Positions 7,662-14,994 of a stretch of DNA of 22,644 nucleotides are shown here, piece after piece (within the stretch, counting starts at the first letter, position 1; the number at the start of each line of letters is the position of its first letter). The position numbers were made by a program, and so were the translations under genes. The stretch comes from an uncultured Zetaproteobacteria bacterium. GTDB taxonomy: Bacteria; Pseudomonadota; Zetaproteobacteria; Mariprofundales; Mariprofundaceae. The notes under the pieces were generated by a model. The model searched no databases. It was not told the origin of the DNA and was given only the letters and a program-made list of their open reading frames with translations. Where the stretch lies: positions 1 through 22,644 of the forward strand of contig CAJXNE010000008.1 of the NCBI GenBank assembly GCA_913056285.1, written 5' to 3'.

Positions 7662-7833
7662 AAGCACGGGGACAATGAATAAGCCTTGTTCAGACAGCGC
7701 TTACCCTGTCAGCAATAGATGGTTCTATCCTGTTTGTGCTGGCTCGCTGACAGAAAAATCACCCGATAGCATCGATTGATCCGGCATGGGAGTCTGTGAA
7801 CGTGATGCCTTAAAACACCTCGTGAAGCCCTTT

Positions 7834-8664
7834 TTAATCGCCGCCATTGAGGGAGCGTTGTGCTGCATGGTAGTCCACCCGCCATGGCCATCGCTGTTTG
7901 GCAAGAATGGCATCCTGTGTTGCTTTATCGAGATAGTTGAATGTGAAGCGCAACACGCCTTGATCGCTGGCTGTTGTGCGTTCGAAAAGCAGCGCATCGC
8001 CCTGATATTTTTTAAAGTCGCGCTGGTATGTGCGAAAGAACCCGCCCACATGGAATGTCTTGAGTTTTGGCTCAACACGCAGGAATGATGGCATGGACAA
8101 AGTATGTTGTACCTGCTGCTCCAGTTGCTTGGACAAGTGCTTTGCAGTATAGGCTATGGCGGCCAGTGGGGGAGAATTTTTTGTACCTTCGCATATTGCA
8201 AACAGGATGCGCAGATTCTTGCCGGGACCCATGCTGGTATCGCGTCCCAATACGTTCGAGATGATGAGAACTTTGGATTCTGTGCCACTTAGTATTTTGT
8301 CGCGTATATCTTCAATACCCAGTTTTTGGCCTGCAATCGCCCATTCCCGATCATGCGCGCGATGGATAGCCGGATATACTTCCAGCAAGCGAATGACCAC
8401 CAGTGCGTTATGTGCGTTGATCCAGAACGCTTGCCTTTGTGCGGCTGTCCAGGTTTGAAGCTCCCGATGGGTGACTGATTGCATGGCAGCAAGAAATTGC
8501 TTTAGTCGCGTTTGATTGCGCTGCCATGCACCGTAGTGAATATAGCCGCCCTGATTAAATTGCTTTAAATCCTTGTTCCATAATTTATAGCTATGATCAA
8601 AAGCCATTGCAGTTGCTGGTGTAATCATGATGGCAATCAGTAAGGTAAATATTGCTTTTCTCAT
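7834..8664 (-). CDS. DUF547 domain protein, exported
   Basis: The protein has 276 residues from the ATG at 8664, chosen because AGGGCGGGA precedes it and a signal peptide follows (MRKAIFTLLIAIMITPATAMA, cleaved before FDHS). The open frame extends to 8739, but that part lacks a signal. DUF547 features are RQAFWINAHNALVVIRLLEV near residue 80, then IEDIRDKIL, and FAICEGTKNSPPL in the position of the family motif normally ending SCPPL; here the cysteine is replaced by serine. The function of DUF547 is not established. The protein is probably periplasmic. It is divergent from mpl and separated from radA by 242 bp, so it is likely its own unit. Family call is good; function unknown. Confidence 0.85.
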   Translation of the reverse strand: MRKAIFTLLIAIMITPATAMAFDHSYKLWNKDLKQFNQGGYIHYGAWQRNQTRLKQFLAAMQSVTHRELQTWTAAQRQAFWINAHNALVVIRLLEVYPAIHRAHDREWAIAGQKLGIEDIRDKILSGTESKVLIISNVLGRDTSMGPGKNLRILFAICEGTKNSPPLAAIAYTAKHLSKQLEQQVQHTLSMPSFLRVEPKLKTFHVGGFFRTYQRDFKKYQGDALLFERTTASDQGVLRFTFNYLDKATQDAILAKQRWPWRVDYHAAQRSLNGGD

Positions 8665-8874
8665 GGTTCCCGCCCTATGGAAGCGCGATCTGATTACAGG
8701 CAGGATGCCTTTAATCAGCATCTCCCTGACATAATCCAATGATAGTCTATATGGCGTGAAAAATCATCAAACAGATCATAAAAAGAGAAGGTCGGAGCTG
8801 CTCAATCATAGATTAGAGCCCTCTGTGTAAAAGAATCACTTTGTCTGGGCAAATCTTTGTGGTTCACTACGGCA

Positions 8875-10272
8875 ATGGGAAAACATATTCATATTCTTGG
8901 CATTTGCGGCACGGCAATGGCGGCGATTGCAGCGCTGGCAAAGTCTAAAGGTTGGCAGGTGACTGGCTCGGATGCAGGGGTTTATCCGCCGATGTCCGAT
9001 TATCTGGCCGGGCTCGGCATCGCTATCGTACCATTTGATGCAGCGAATCTGACGCCTGCACCGGATCTGTGCGTGATTGGCAATGCCATGTCTCGCGGCA
9101 ATGTCGAAGTGGAGTGCATACTGGATCAGGGCCTGCCATATTGTTCAGGGCCGCAGTTTGTCGGAGATTATATTTTGCCAGGACGCCATGCTGTGGTCGT
9201 TGCGGGTACGCATGGCAAGACCACCACATCGTCGCTGCTGGCGCATGTGTTGGAAACAGCGGAAAAGTCGCCCGGCTTTTTAATCGGTGGCGTGCCAGAA
9301 GATTTCGGTGGTGGCGCCAGATTGGGTGAGGGTGAAGCCTTTGTGCTGGAAGGCGATGAATACGACACCGCTTTTTTTGATAAACGCAGCAAGTTTTTGC
9401 ATTACCATGCGCGCACGCTGATTCTGAATAATATCGAATACGACCATGCCGATATTTTTCCGGATCTGGAAGCAATTAAAACCCAGTTTCACCATCTGAT
9501 TCGTACTGTTCCTGCAGGCGGCTTGATTGTTGCCAATGCCGATGATGTGAATATCCCGGATGTGCTGGCACGCGGCTGCTGGACGCCGGTAATCTCCTTC
9601 GCACGTTACGGAAATCAACAGGCCGAATGGCAATGGGAGTCTATGGCTGCGGATGGTTCATCGTTTCGCCTGTACCGGCACGGCAAGGTCGTCCATGAGG
9701 TGGATTGGGCGATGATTGGCGTGCACAACGTCGCTAATGCATGCGCCGTAGCGGCAACTGCTTCAACACTTCATGTGGGCGCGGATGTTATCCGCCATGC
9801 ATTTGAATCATTTTCAGGCATTCAGCGCCGTATGACACTGGTGGGGGAGGCCGGCGGCATCAGGGTGTTCGATGATTTTGCCCACCACCCGACCGCCATT
9901 ACCGGCATGGTTTCCGCCGCCAAGGCCAGCATGCGCAGGCATGGTGATAAAGGAAAGTTATGGGTGATTATAGAACCGCGTTCCAACACCATGCGCACCC
10001 GCATTCATCAGGAGCGCTTGCCGGCCTGTTTCAGAGCTGCTGACCGGGTCATTTTCGTGCCGGCAAAGACTCGCAATCTTGAACCGCATGAGGTGTTGGA
10101 TGCAGGGCTGGTATGTCGCGAGATCGGCTCGCATGCAGCCGTCATGCCCGATGTAGAGGCGATTATTGTACATCTCAAAAAACATACGGCTGTTGGTGAT
10201 GATGTATTGATCCTGTCCAATGGTGGTTTTGATGGGCTTCACAAACGATTACTGACGGCTCTGGCTGATTGA
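8875..10272 (+). CDS. mpl: UDP-N-acetylmuramate:L-alanyl-gamma-D-glutamyl-meso-diaminopimelate ligase
   Basis: The protein has 465 residues from the ATG at 8875. A TTG 18 nt upstream is also in frame, but the family begins right at the Rossmann strand seen here (KHIHILGICGTAM). The Mur-ligase ATP loop is GTHGKTTTS (111-119). YDTAFFDKRSKFLHY (163-177) is a signature that separates Mpl from MurC, followed by NNIEYDHADIFP and the C-terminal domain with DDFAHHPTAI and EPRSNTMRTR. Mpl attaches the recycled tripeptide L-Ala-D-Glu-meso-DAP to UDP-MurNAc in the cytoplasm, so the organism recycles DAP-type peptidoglycan. The ribosome site is weak. The 210-bp divergent region with the DUF547 gene (8665-8874) shows no promoter I would defend. 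Confidence 0.96.
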   Translation: MGKHIHILGICGTAMAAIAALAKSKGWQVTGSDAGVYPPMSDYLAGLGIAIVPFDAANLTPAPDLCVIGNAMSRGNVEVECILDQGLPYCSGPQFVGDYILPGRHAVVVAGTHGKTTTSSLLAHVLETAEKSPGFLIGGVPEDFGGGARLGEGEAFVLEGDEYDTAFFDKRSKFLHYHARTLILNNIEYDHADIFPDLEAIKTQFHHLIRTVPAGGLIVANADDVNIPDVLARGCWTPVISFARYGNQQAEWQWESMAADGSSFRLYRHGKVVHEVDWAMIGVHNVANACAVAATASTLHVGADVIRHAFESFSGIQRRMTLVGEAGGIRVFDDFAHHPTAITGMVSAAKASMRRHGDKGKLWVIIEPRSNTMRTRIHQERLPACFRAADRVIFVPAKTRNLEPHEVLDAGLVCREIGSHAAVMPDVEAIIVHLKKHTAVGDDVLILSNGGFDGLHKRLLTALAD

Positions 10273-10275
10273 GGA

Positions 10276-10311
10276 AACGCAAAGGCAAAACCGCGTTTTT
10301 GCTTTAGCGTT
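10276..10311 (+). terminator. Hairpin just after mpl, candidate terminator
   Basis: Three bases after the mpl stop, arms AACGCAAAGGCAAAA and TTTTGCTTTAGCGTT pair over 15 positions with one mismatch and one wobble, around a short CCGCG-containing loop. A T-run is not immediate but TTTTTT follows at 10321-10326. It probably separates mpl from rplY transcription. Confidence 0.5.
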
Positions 10312-10314
10312 GTG

Positions 10315-10343
10315 TTGGACTTTTTTCATTGTCTGCCTAGAGT
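10315..10343 (+). promoter_or_regulatory. Candidate rplY-pth promoter with GC-rich discriminator
   Basis: TTGGAC (10315-10320) and TAGAGT (10338-10343) are separated by exactly 17 bp and followed by GCGCGCCC. A GC-rich discriminator after the -10 box is typical of stable-RNA and ribosomal-protein promoters under stringent control (known pattern; application here is inference). The -35 match is only partial. Confidence 0.42.
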
Positions 10344-10413
10344 GCGCGCCCGCATCGAAAAGCCGAGAAAAGCTGGCGGGTCAAAGCCGGCCGAACAAGG
10401 CTGAATAACCAGA

Positions 10414-10445
10414 TGCACGCCGTGACGGGATAACCCGACGGTGCA
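10414..10445 (+). promoter_or_regulatory. Leader hairpin directly before the rplY ribosome site
   Basis: TGCAC (10414-10418) pairs with GTGCA (10441-10445), CGT (10421-10423) with ACG (10438-10440), and CGGG (10426-10429) with CCCG (10434-10437), around loop ATAA. Two 2-nt bulges on the 5' side interrupt a 12-bp stem. The stem ends 4 nt before AAGGAG (10450-10455), so it could affect ribosome access to rplY. Autogenous control by L25 is known in enterobacteria; whether this hairpin does that is not shown. Confidence 0.5.
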
Positions 10446-10461
10446 CTTTAAGGAGAACACT

Positions 10462-11106
10462 ATGACTGATTATGTGATCGAAGCAGAACTTCGTGAAGAA
10501 ACAGGCCGTTCGGCAACACGCCGCTTGCGCCGTACCGGCAAAATGCCGGGCATTATTTATGGCGGCGGCAAGCCTGATCTGGCCATCACCATGGACTACA
10601 ACACTGTGTCCAAATTGCTCAATGAAGAGCAGTTTCATACCTCTATTCTGGAAGTAAATGTGAAAGGTTCACGCGGCAAGAATAAAGTGCTGCTGAAAGA
10701 CAGTCAGTGGGATCCTGTTATGGATATTGCTACACATCTGGATTTTTTCCGCGTGGCCGCCGGCGACTCCATTACTATGGACGTGCCTGTTGTTGCTATT
10801 AATTTCGAGAAAGCGCCGGGCATTGTGAAGGGCGGCCTGCTTGATACCGTCCGTCACTCGCTTGAAGTAACCTGTCGCGCCGACTCCATTCCGGATCAAA
10901 TCGAAATTGATTGTAGCGACATGGAAGTTGGCGACACGGTTCATATTGATGATATCACCTTGCCTGAAGGTGCTGAAGTTCAGCATGACGTGAACTTTAC
11001 CATACTGAACATGACCGCGCCGCAGGCCGGCGTAGATGAAGATGAAAGTGAAGGTGAAAGTGAAGGTGAAGCAAGTGAGGCCACTGAAGGCGACGCAGCT
11101 GAGTAA
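10462..11106 (+). CDS. rplY: 50S ribosomal protein L25/general stress protein CTC
   Basis: The protein has 214 residues from the ATG at 10462 with an ideal AAGGAG site; a GTG at 10441 is in frame but inside the leader hairpin. The N-terminal domain (residues 1-95) is the 5S-rRNA-binding L25 fold, seen in AELREETGRSATRRLRRTGK and the PGIIYGGG loop. The second domain (96-185) is the TL5/CTC C-terminal beta domain, so this is the long two-domain form, not the 94-residue E. coli form. The last 30 residues are a strongly acidic Glu/Asp/Ser tail (about 186-214) built partly from a 12-bp tandem duplication. It is followed by pth after 3 nt, a very common gene pair. Confidence 0.96.
   Translation: MTDYVIEAELREETGRSATRRLRRTGKMPGIIYGGGKPDLAITMDYNTVSKLLNEEQFHTSILEVNVKGSRGKNKVLLKDSQWDPVMDIATHLDFFRVAAGDSITMDVPVVAINFEKAPGIVKGGLLDTVRHSLEVTCRADSIPDQIEIDCSDMEVGDTVHIDDITLPEGAEVQHDVNFTILNMTAPQAGVDEDESEGESEGEASEATEGDAAE
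11044..11067 (+). repeat. 12-bp perfect tandem duplication in the rplY acidic tail
   Basis: GAAAGTGAAGGT occurs twice back to back (11044-11055, 11056-11067), encoding ESEG twice, and is followed by a related GAAGCAAGTGAG. It keeps the reading frame and lengthens the acidic C-terminus of L25. Confidence 0.9.
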
Positions 11107-11109
11107 GTC

Positions 11110-11712
11110 TTGAAACTGCTTGTCGGCCTGGGAAATCCGGGCAACAAGTATGCGGAAACACGGCATAATATCGGCTTTCGCTTTGTTGATCTTCTGGCCA
11201 AATCCGAGGGGCTTCGCTTTACCGCGGCCCCTCGTTTTCATGCTGAAACGGCCAGCTGGGAATCATCTGCCGGACGCATCCTGCTGATTAAACCGCAAAC
11301 GTTTATGAATAACAGCGGCGAAGCCGTTGGCGCGCTGGCGCGTTTCTATCAGATCGATGAACAGGATATCATTGTCGTGTACGATGATCTGGATCTGCCT
11401 GCCGGTAAATTACGCATCAAAAAAGGCGGCGGCCATGGCGGACATAATGGCCTGCGATCGATTCATGCACATTTGCCGACGGCTGATTATGTGCGCGTAA
11501 AAATCGGCATTGGCCGCCCTCCCCACGGCGACATCACGCCATGGGTGCTGGGCAAAGCCTGCGAAGGTGACCGAGCCGATGAGGCGCGCATCTTTGCAGC
11601 CCTGATGAATGAGCTGGTCACCTTGCTTTCCGGCCAGACAGACACAGCAGCCAATCGTATTCATTTGGCATTAAATTCGGGAAAGGAGCAAGACGTCCGG
11701 CGTAAGGTGTGA
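11110..11712 (+). CDS. pth: Peptidyl-tRNA hydrolase
   Basis: The protein has 200 residues. The start is a TTG at 11110, because the conserved N-terminal strand (KLLVGLGNPG) begins with the next codon and no ATG or GTG is nearby. The catalytic H19 lies in YAETRHNIGF, with N9 (GNPG), N67 or N68 (FMNNSG), D92 (YDDLDLP) and N113 (GGHGGHNGLRS) as expected for bacterial Pth. It frees tRNA from peptidyl-tRNAs that drop off ribosomes and is essential in most bacteria. Only 3 nt separate it from the rplY stop and the ribosome site is poor, so translation is probably coupled to rplY. The C-terminal 15 residues are basic and variable. Confidence 0.96.
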   Translation: MKLLVGLGNPGNKYAETRHNIGFRFVDLLAKSEGLRFTAAPRFHAETASWESSAGRILLIKPQTFMNNSGEAVGALARFYQIDEQDIIVVYDDLDLPAGKLRIKKGGGHGGHNGLRSIHAHLPTADYVRVKIGIGRPPHGDITPWVLGKACEGDRADEARIFAALMNELVTLLSGQTDTAANRIHLALNSGKEQDVRRKV

Positions 11713-11761
11713 GCCTTTACCCCGAACACCTCATCCTTTACCCCTCACGAGGTTATCAACC

Positions 11762-12856
11762 ATGGCACTGAGTATTGGTATCGTAGGACTGCCCAATGTG
11801 GGCAAATCGACCCTGTTTAACGCCCTCAACGGCGGCGGTGCAGAAGCGGCGAATTATCCATTCTGCACCATCGATCCGAATGTCGGCATCGTCAAAGTAC
11901 CTGATCCACGCATGGATGCGCTGGCCGAGATCGTTAAGCCACAGGCCATGCAACATGCTGTGGTGGAGTTTGTTGATATTGCAGGACTCGTTGCAGGCGC
12001 TGCCTCCGGTGAAGGGCTTGGCAATAAGTTCCTGGCCAATATTCGCGAATGCTCGGCGATTGCACATGTGGTGCGCTGTTTTGAAGATGAAAATGTCACC
12101 CATGTATCCGGCACCATTGATCCTCTCTCGGATATTGAAGTGATTGATACTGAGCTGATGCTCAAAGATATGGAAACCGTCGAGAAGGCAACGCAGCGCA
12201 CCGAGAAACAGTGCAAGACCGGTGATAAAGAAGCCAGGGCTCTGCTCGAATTACAGCAAAAAGTCCTCAAGGGGCTGGAAGACGGGATTACCGTTCGTCG
12301 TCAGAGTCTGAATGAAGAGGAACAGGGCAAACTCAGAGATTTATGGCTGCTGACTGGCAAGCCGGTTATCTACATTACCAATGTCGATGATGGCTCGCTG
12401 CCGGACGGTAATGCCTATGTTGAGCAGGTGCGGGCATTTGCTGATCAGGAAGGCGCGCGCGTGGCTGTCGTTTCAGCCCAGATCGAATCGGAACTGGTGG
12501 AAATGGATGCAGAGTCACAAGCGGAATTTCTATCTGACCTCGGCCTGACCGAACCGGGTCTGAATACAGTCATTCGCGAAGCCTACACCCTGCTTGATTT
12601 GATTTCCTATTTTACAGCCGGTGTGAAAGAAGTGCGCGCCTGGACGATTCACAGAGGTGATCCCGCACCGAAAGCGGCTGCCGTGATTCATAATGATTTC
12701 GAGAAAGGCTTTATCCGCGCCGAAACAATCGCTTATGAGGATTTTGTCACCCTTGGCGGCGAAGCCAAAGCCAAAGAGGCAGGCAAGATGCGACTCGAAG
12801 GCAAAGAATACATCGTCCGGGACGGCGATGTGCTGCACTTCCGTTTCAACGTCTAG
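11762..12856 (+). CDS. ychF: Ribosome-binding ATPase YchF (Obg-family)
   Basis: The protein has 364 residues, close to the usual 363, from an ATG with an ACGAGGT site upstream. The P-loop is GLPNVGKST (9-17), followed by NYPFCTIDPN and DIAGLVAGA (72-80). The base-specificity motif aligned with NVNE in E. coli YchF is NVDD here (207-210); family members carry NxxE rather than the GTPase NKxD, which explains their ATP preference, and this copy has Asp for Glu. A coiled-coil insertion lies at about 128-190 and the C-terminal TGS domain ends with YIVRDGDVLHFRFNV. YchF binds ribosomes and affects the oxidative stress response. It is 49 bp after pth, so it could be in the same transcript. Confidence 0.96.
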   Translation: MALSIGIVGLPNVGKSTLFNALNGGGAEAANYPFCTIDPNVGIVKVPDPRMDALAEIVKPQAMQHAVVEFVDIAGLVAGAASGEGLGNKFLANIRECSAIAHVVRCFEDENVTHVSGTIDPLSDIEVIDTELMLKDMETVEKATQRTEKQCKTGDKEARALLELQQKVLKGLEDGITVRRQSLNEEEQGKLRDLWLLTGKPVIYITNVDDGSLPDGNAYVEQVRAFADQEGARVAVVSAQIESELVEMDAESQAEFLSDLGLTEPGLNTVIREAYTLLDLISYFTAGVKEVRAWTIHRGDPAPKAAAVIHNDFEKGFIRAETIAYEDFVTLGGEAKAKEAGKMRLEGKEYIVRDGDVLHFRFNV

Positions 12857-12861
12857 TTCAA

Positions 12862-12892
12862 AGCGTTAAAACGGTAAGGTTTACCAAACGCT
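12862..12892 (+). terminator. Nested hairpin after ychF, possible terminator
   Basis: AGCGTT (12862-12867) and AACGCT (12887-12892) pair, and inside them GGTAA pairs with TTACC. There is no T-run, so termination would need Rho or the structure may only protect the mRNA end. Confidence 0.35.
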
Positions 12893-12935
12893 GCGGCAAC
12901 TTGCCGGCCAATGCCATCAATTTCGCCTGAGATGT

Positions 12936-12966
12936 TTGTGTATAAGTCTTATAAGACCTATATAAT
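12936..12966 (+). promoter_or_regulatory. ettA promoter region with a 12-bp palindrome in the spacer
   Basis: TTGTGT (12936-12941) and an AT-rich -10 region, TATATA at 12959-12964 or TATAAT at 12961-12966, form a plausible promoter with a 17-19 bp spacer. The perfect palindrome GTCTTATAAGAC (12946-12957) lies exactly in that spacer, where a bound protein would block RNA polymerase. The regulator is not identified. Confidence 0.5.
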
Positions 12967-13033
12967 TATTGCCGTCGCTTTCAGCTGAAGCAACAACTGC
13001 TATGCTGCGCATACAAATTTCCCAGAGGTAAAC

Positions 13034-14704
13034 ATGGCCGATTATCAGTATATTTATTCAATGGAAGGCGTGGGCAAGGTGATTGCCAACAAAAAGGAGA
13101 TACTCAAGGATATTTATCTCTCCTTCCTGCCCGGTGCCAAGATCGGCGTGCTGGGGCTCAACGGTTCCGGCAAATCCACCCTGCTGCGCATTATGGCCGG
13201 CCTTGATACCGACATTCTGGGCGAGGCGCGTCCGGCCCCCGGCATTCGTGTCGGTTATCTGCCGCAGGAACCGGTGCTGGATGAAACAAAAAATGTTCGG
13301 GGCAATGTCGAAGAGGCCGTGCAGCCGATGAAAGATGCATTGAGCGAGCTCGATGCAGTGTATGCGGCCTATGGCGAGCCTGATGCCGATTTTGATGCGA
13401 TTGCTGCCAGGCAGGCCAAGTTGGAAGATATTATCGAAGCCGGTGACGGTCACAACCTGGATCGCAAGCTGGATATCGCTGCTGATGCGCTGCGCCTGCC
13501 TGAATGGGATGCCGATGTCAGCAAGCTTTCCGGTGGTGAACGCAGGCGCGTGGCGCTATGTCGGTTGCTGCTCTCGAACCCGGATATGCTATTGCTCGAT
13601 GAGCCGACCAACCATCTCGATGCTGAATCGGTCGCCTGGTTAGAGCGGTTTTTACATGATTACCCCGGCACTGTGGTGGCGGTGACACATGACCGTTATT
13701 TCCTCGATAATGTGGCGGGCTGGATTCTGGAGCTTGATCGCGGGCGCGGTATTCCGTTTGAGGGCAATTACAGCGGCTGGCTGGAACAGAAAGAGCAACG
13801 TTTGGCTGTGGAAGAAAAACAGGAGACATCGCGTCAGAAAGCTATGCAGCACGAACTGGAATGGGTGCGCACCGGCGCCAAAGGACGTCACGCAAAATCC
13901 AAAGCACGCCTGAAAGCCTTTGATGAACTGGCCAGCCGCGAAGTGCAGGAGCGCAATGCCACCAAACAGATTTTTATTCCGGTGGCTGAACGATTGGGCG
14001 ATACTGTGATGATAGCGGATAACGTCAGCAAGGGCTTTGGCGACAAAGAACTGGTTGAAAGCCTGTCATTCAGCCTGCCTCGCGGCGGCATTGTCGGTAT
14101 CATCGGCGCCAATGGCGCTGGCAAAACAACCCTGTTCCGTATGCTGACCGGCGCCGAGCAGCCGGATTCGGGAACGCTGAGCATCGGCGAAACCGTACAA
14201 CTCTCCTATGTCGATCAATCGCGCGATGCGCTGGATGGCGATAAAACCGTGTGGGAAGAAATTTCCGGAGGGGCAGATTCTATCTGGCTGGGCAAGGCAG
14301 AAGTCTCCAGCCGCGCCTATTGCGGTCGTTTCAATTTCAAAGGCGGCGATCAACAAAAGCCGGTCAAAGTGCTTTCCGGCGGTGAGCGCAATCGCGTCCA
14401 TCTGGCCAAGATGCTGCAATCCGGAGGCAATGTATTGCTGCTCGATGAGCCAACCAATGATCTCGATGTCGAAACATTGCGGGCGCTGGAGGAAGCATTG
14501 CTCGATTTCGCCGGTTGCGCTGTAGTGATTTCACATGATCGCTGGTTCCTTGACCGTGTTGCCACGCATATGCTGGCTTTTGAAGGCGAAGGGCATGTGG
14601 AATGGTTTGAGGGCAATTTTGAACAATATGAAGCCGATAAGAAACGCAGGCTCGGCGAAGACGCCACCCAGCCGCATCGCATGAAATACAAAAAGCTGGT
14701 TTAA
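13034..14704 (+). CDS. ettA: Energy-dependent translational throttle protein EttA (ABC-F ATPase)
   Basis: The protein has 556 residues (E. coli EttA 555) from an ATG with an AGAGGT site. It has two ABC domains without membrane segments. The first has Walker A GLNGSGKS (41-48), signature LSGGERRR and catalytic E190 (LLLDEPTNHLD). The second has GANGAGKTT (358-366), LSGGERNR and E472 (LLLDEPTNDLD). Residues about 90-140 form the Arm insertion typical of EttA, and a linker with EWVRTGAKGRHAKSKARL (276-293) joins the domains. EttA sits in the ribosomal E site and gates the first peptide bond according to ATP/ADP. The stop codon overlaps that of the convergent FlhB-like gene by 3 nt (shared TTAA). 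An apparent own promoter carries a palindrome. Confidence 0.96.
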   Translation: MADYQYIYSMEGVGKVIANKKEILKDIYLSFLPGAKIGVLGLNGSGKSTLLRIMAGLDTDILGEARPAPGIRVGYLPQEPVLDETKNVRGNVEEAVQPMKDALSELDAVYAAYGEPDADFDAIAARQAKLEDIIEAGDGHNLDRKLDIAADALRLPEWDADVSKLSGGERRRVALCRLLLSNPDMLLLDEPTNHLDAESVAWLERFLHDYPGTVVAVTHDRYFLDNVAGWILELDRGRGIPFEGNYSGWLEQKEQRLAVEEKQETSRQKAMQHELEWVRTGAKGRHAKSKARLKAFDELASREVQERNATKQIFIPVAERLGDTVMIADNVSKGFGDKELVESLSFSLPRGGIVGIIGANGAGKTTLFRMLTGAEQPDSGTLSIGETVQLSYVDQSRDALDGDKTVWEEISGGADSIWLGKAEVSSRAYCGRFNFKGGDQQKPVKVLSGGERNRVHLAKMLQSGGNVLLLDEPTNDLDVETLRALEEALLDFAGCAVVISHDRWFLDRVATHMLAFEGEGHVEWFEGNFEQYEADKKRRLGEDATQPHRMKYKKLV

Positions 14705-14994
14705 GCGGTTCCCTCTGCGCCCTGATCAAAAATATCCGTGTATTGCTGATTGCTCCAGTAGATGAAGGCGAGAATTTCTGCAATCGCCGTATGTATCTCC
14801 GACGGAATAGATGCGCCGATATCGAGCATGGAAAACACCTGTACCAGATCGCGATCTTCACGAATCGGGATATTATTCTCTTTCGCCAGGCGAATTATTT
14901 CATCCGCGATAAAGCCGCCGCCCTTGGCGGTCATGGTCGGAGCCTCGTCCAGATAAGGATCCCAGTTCAAAGCAATAGCCTGACGCTGTTTCAT
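14701..14994 (-). CDS. Stand-alone FlhB C-terminal-domain homologue (YlqH/FlhB2 type)
   Basis: The protein has 97 residues and aligns with the FlhB/YscU cytoplasmic domain after the cleavage site: AIALNWDPYLDEAPTMTAKG, then ADEIIRLAKENNIPIREDRD and IPSEIHTAIAEILAFIYW. It lacks membrane helices, and the NPTH autocleavage motif of FlhB is absent; the protein starts just after that point. In true FlhB this domain selects export substrates and switches with FliK. Small soluble versions such as Bacillus YlqH are known, with an unclear role. The ATG overlaps the FliK-like stop by 4 nt (ATGA), so they are translated together. The 3' end overlaps the ettA stop on the opposite strand. Confidence 0.88.
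   Translation of the reverse strand: MKQRQAIALNWDPYLDEAPTMTAKGGGFIADEIIRLAKENNIPIREDRDLVQVFSMLDIGASIPSEIHTAIAEILAFIYWSNQQYTDIFDQGAEGTA

Noticed and set aside
7706..7753. Nested inverted repeat CTGTCAGC...GCTGACAG between the DUF547 gene and radA
   Set aside because: The arms are only 8 bp with a 32-nt interval; this can occur by chance and nothing else supports it.
10315..10326. TGGACTTTTTT as a third copy of the purF/radA hairpin core
   Set aside because: It has no inverted partner nearby and is better explained as the -35 region of the rplY promoter.
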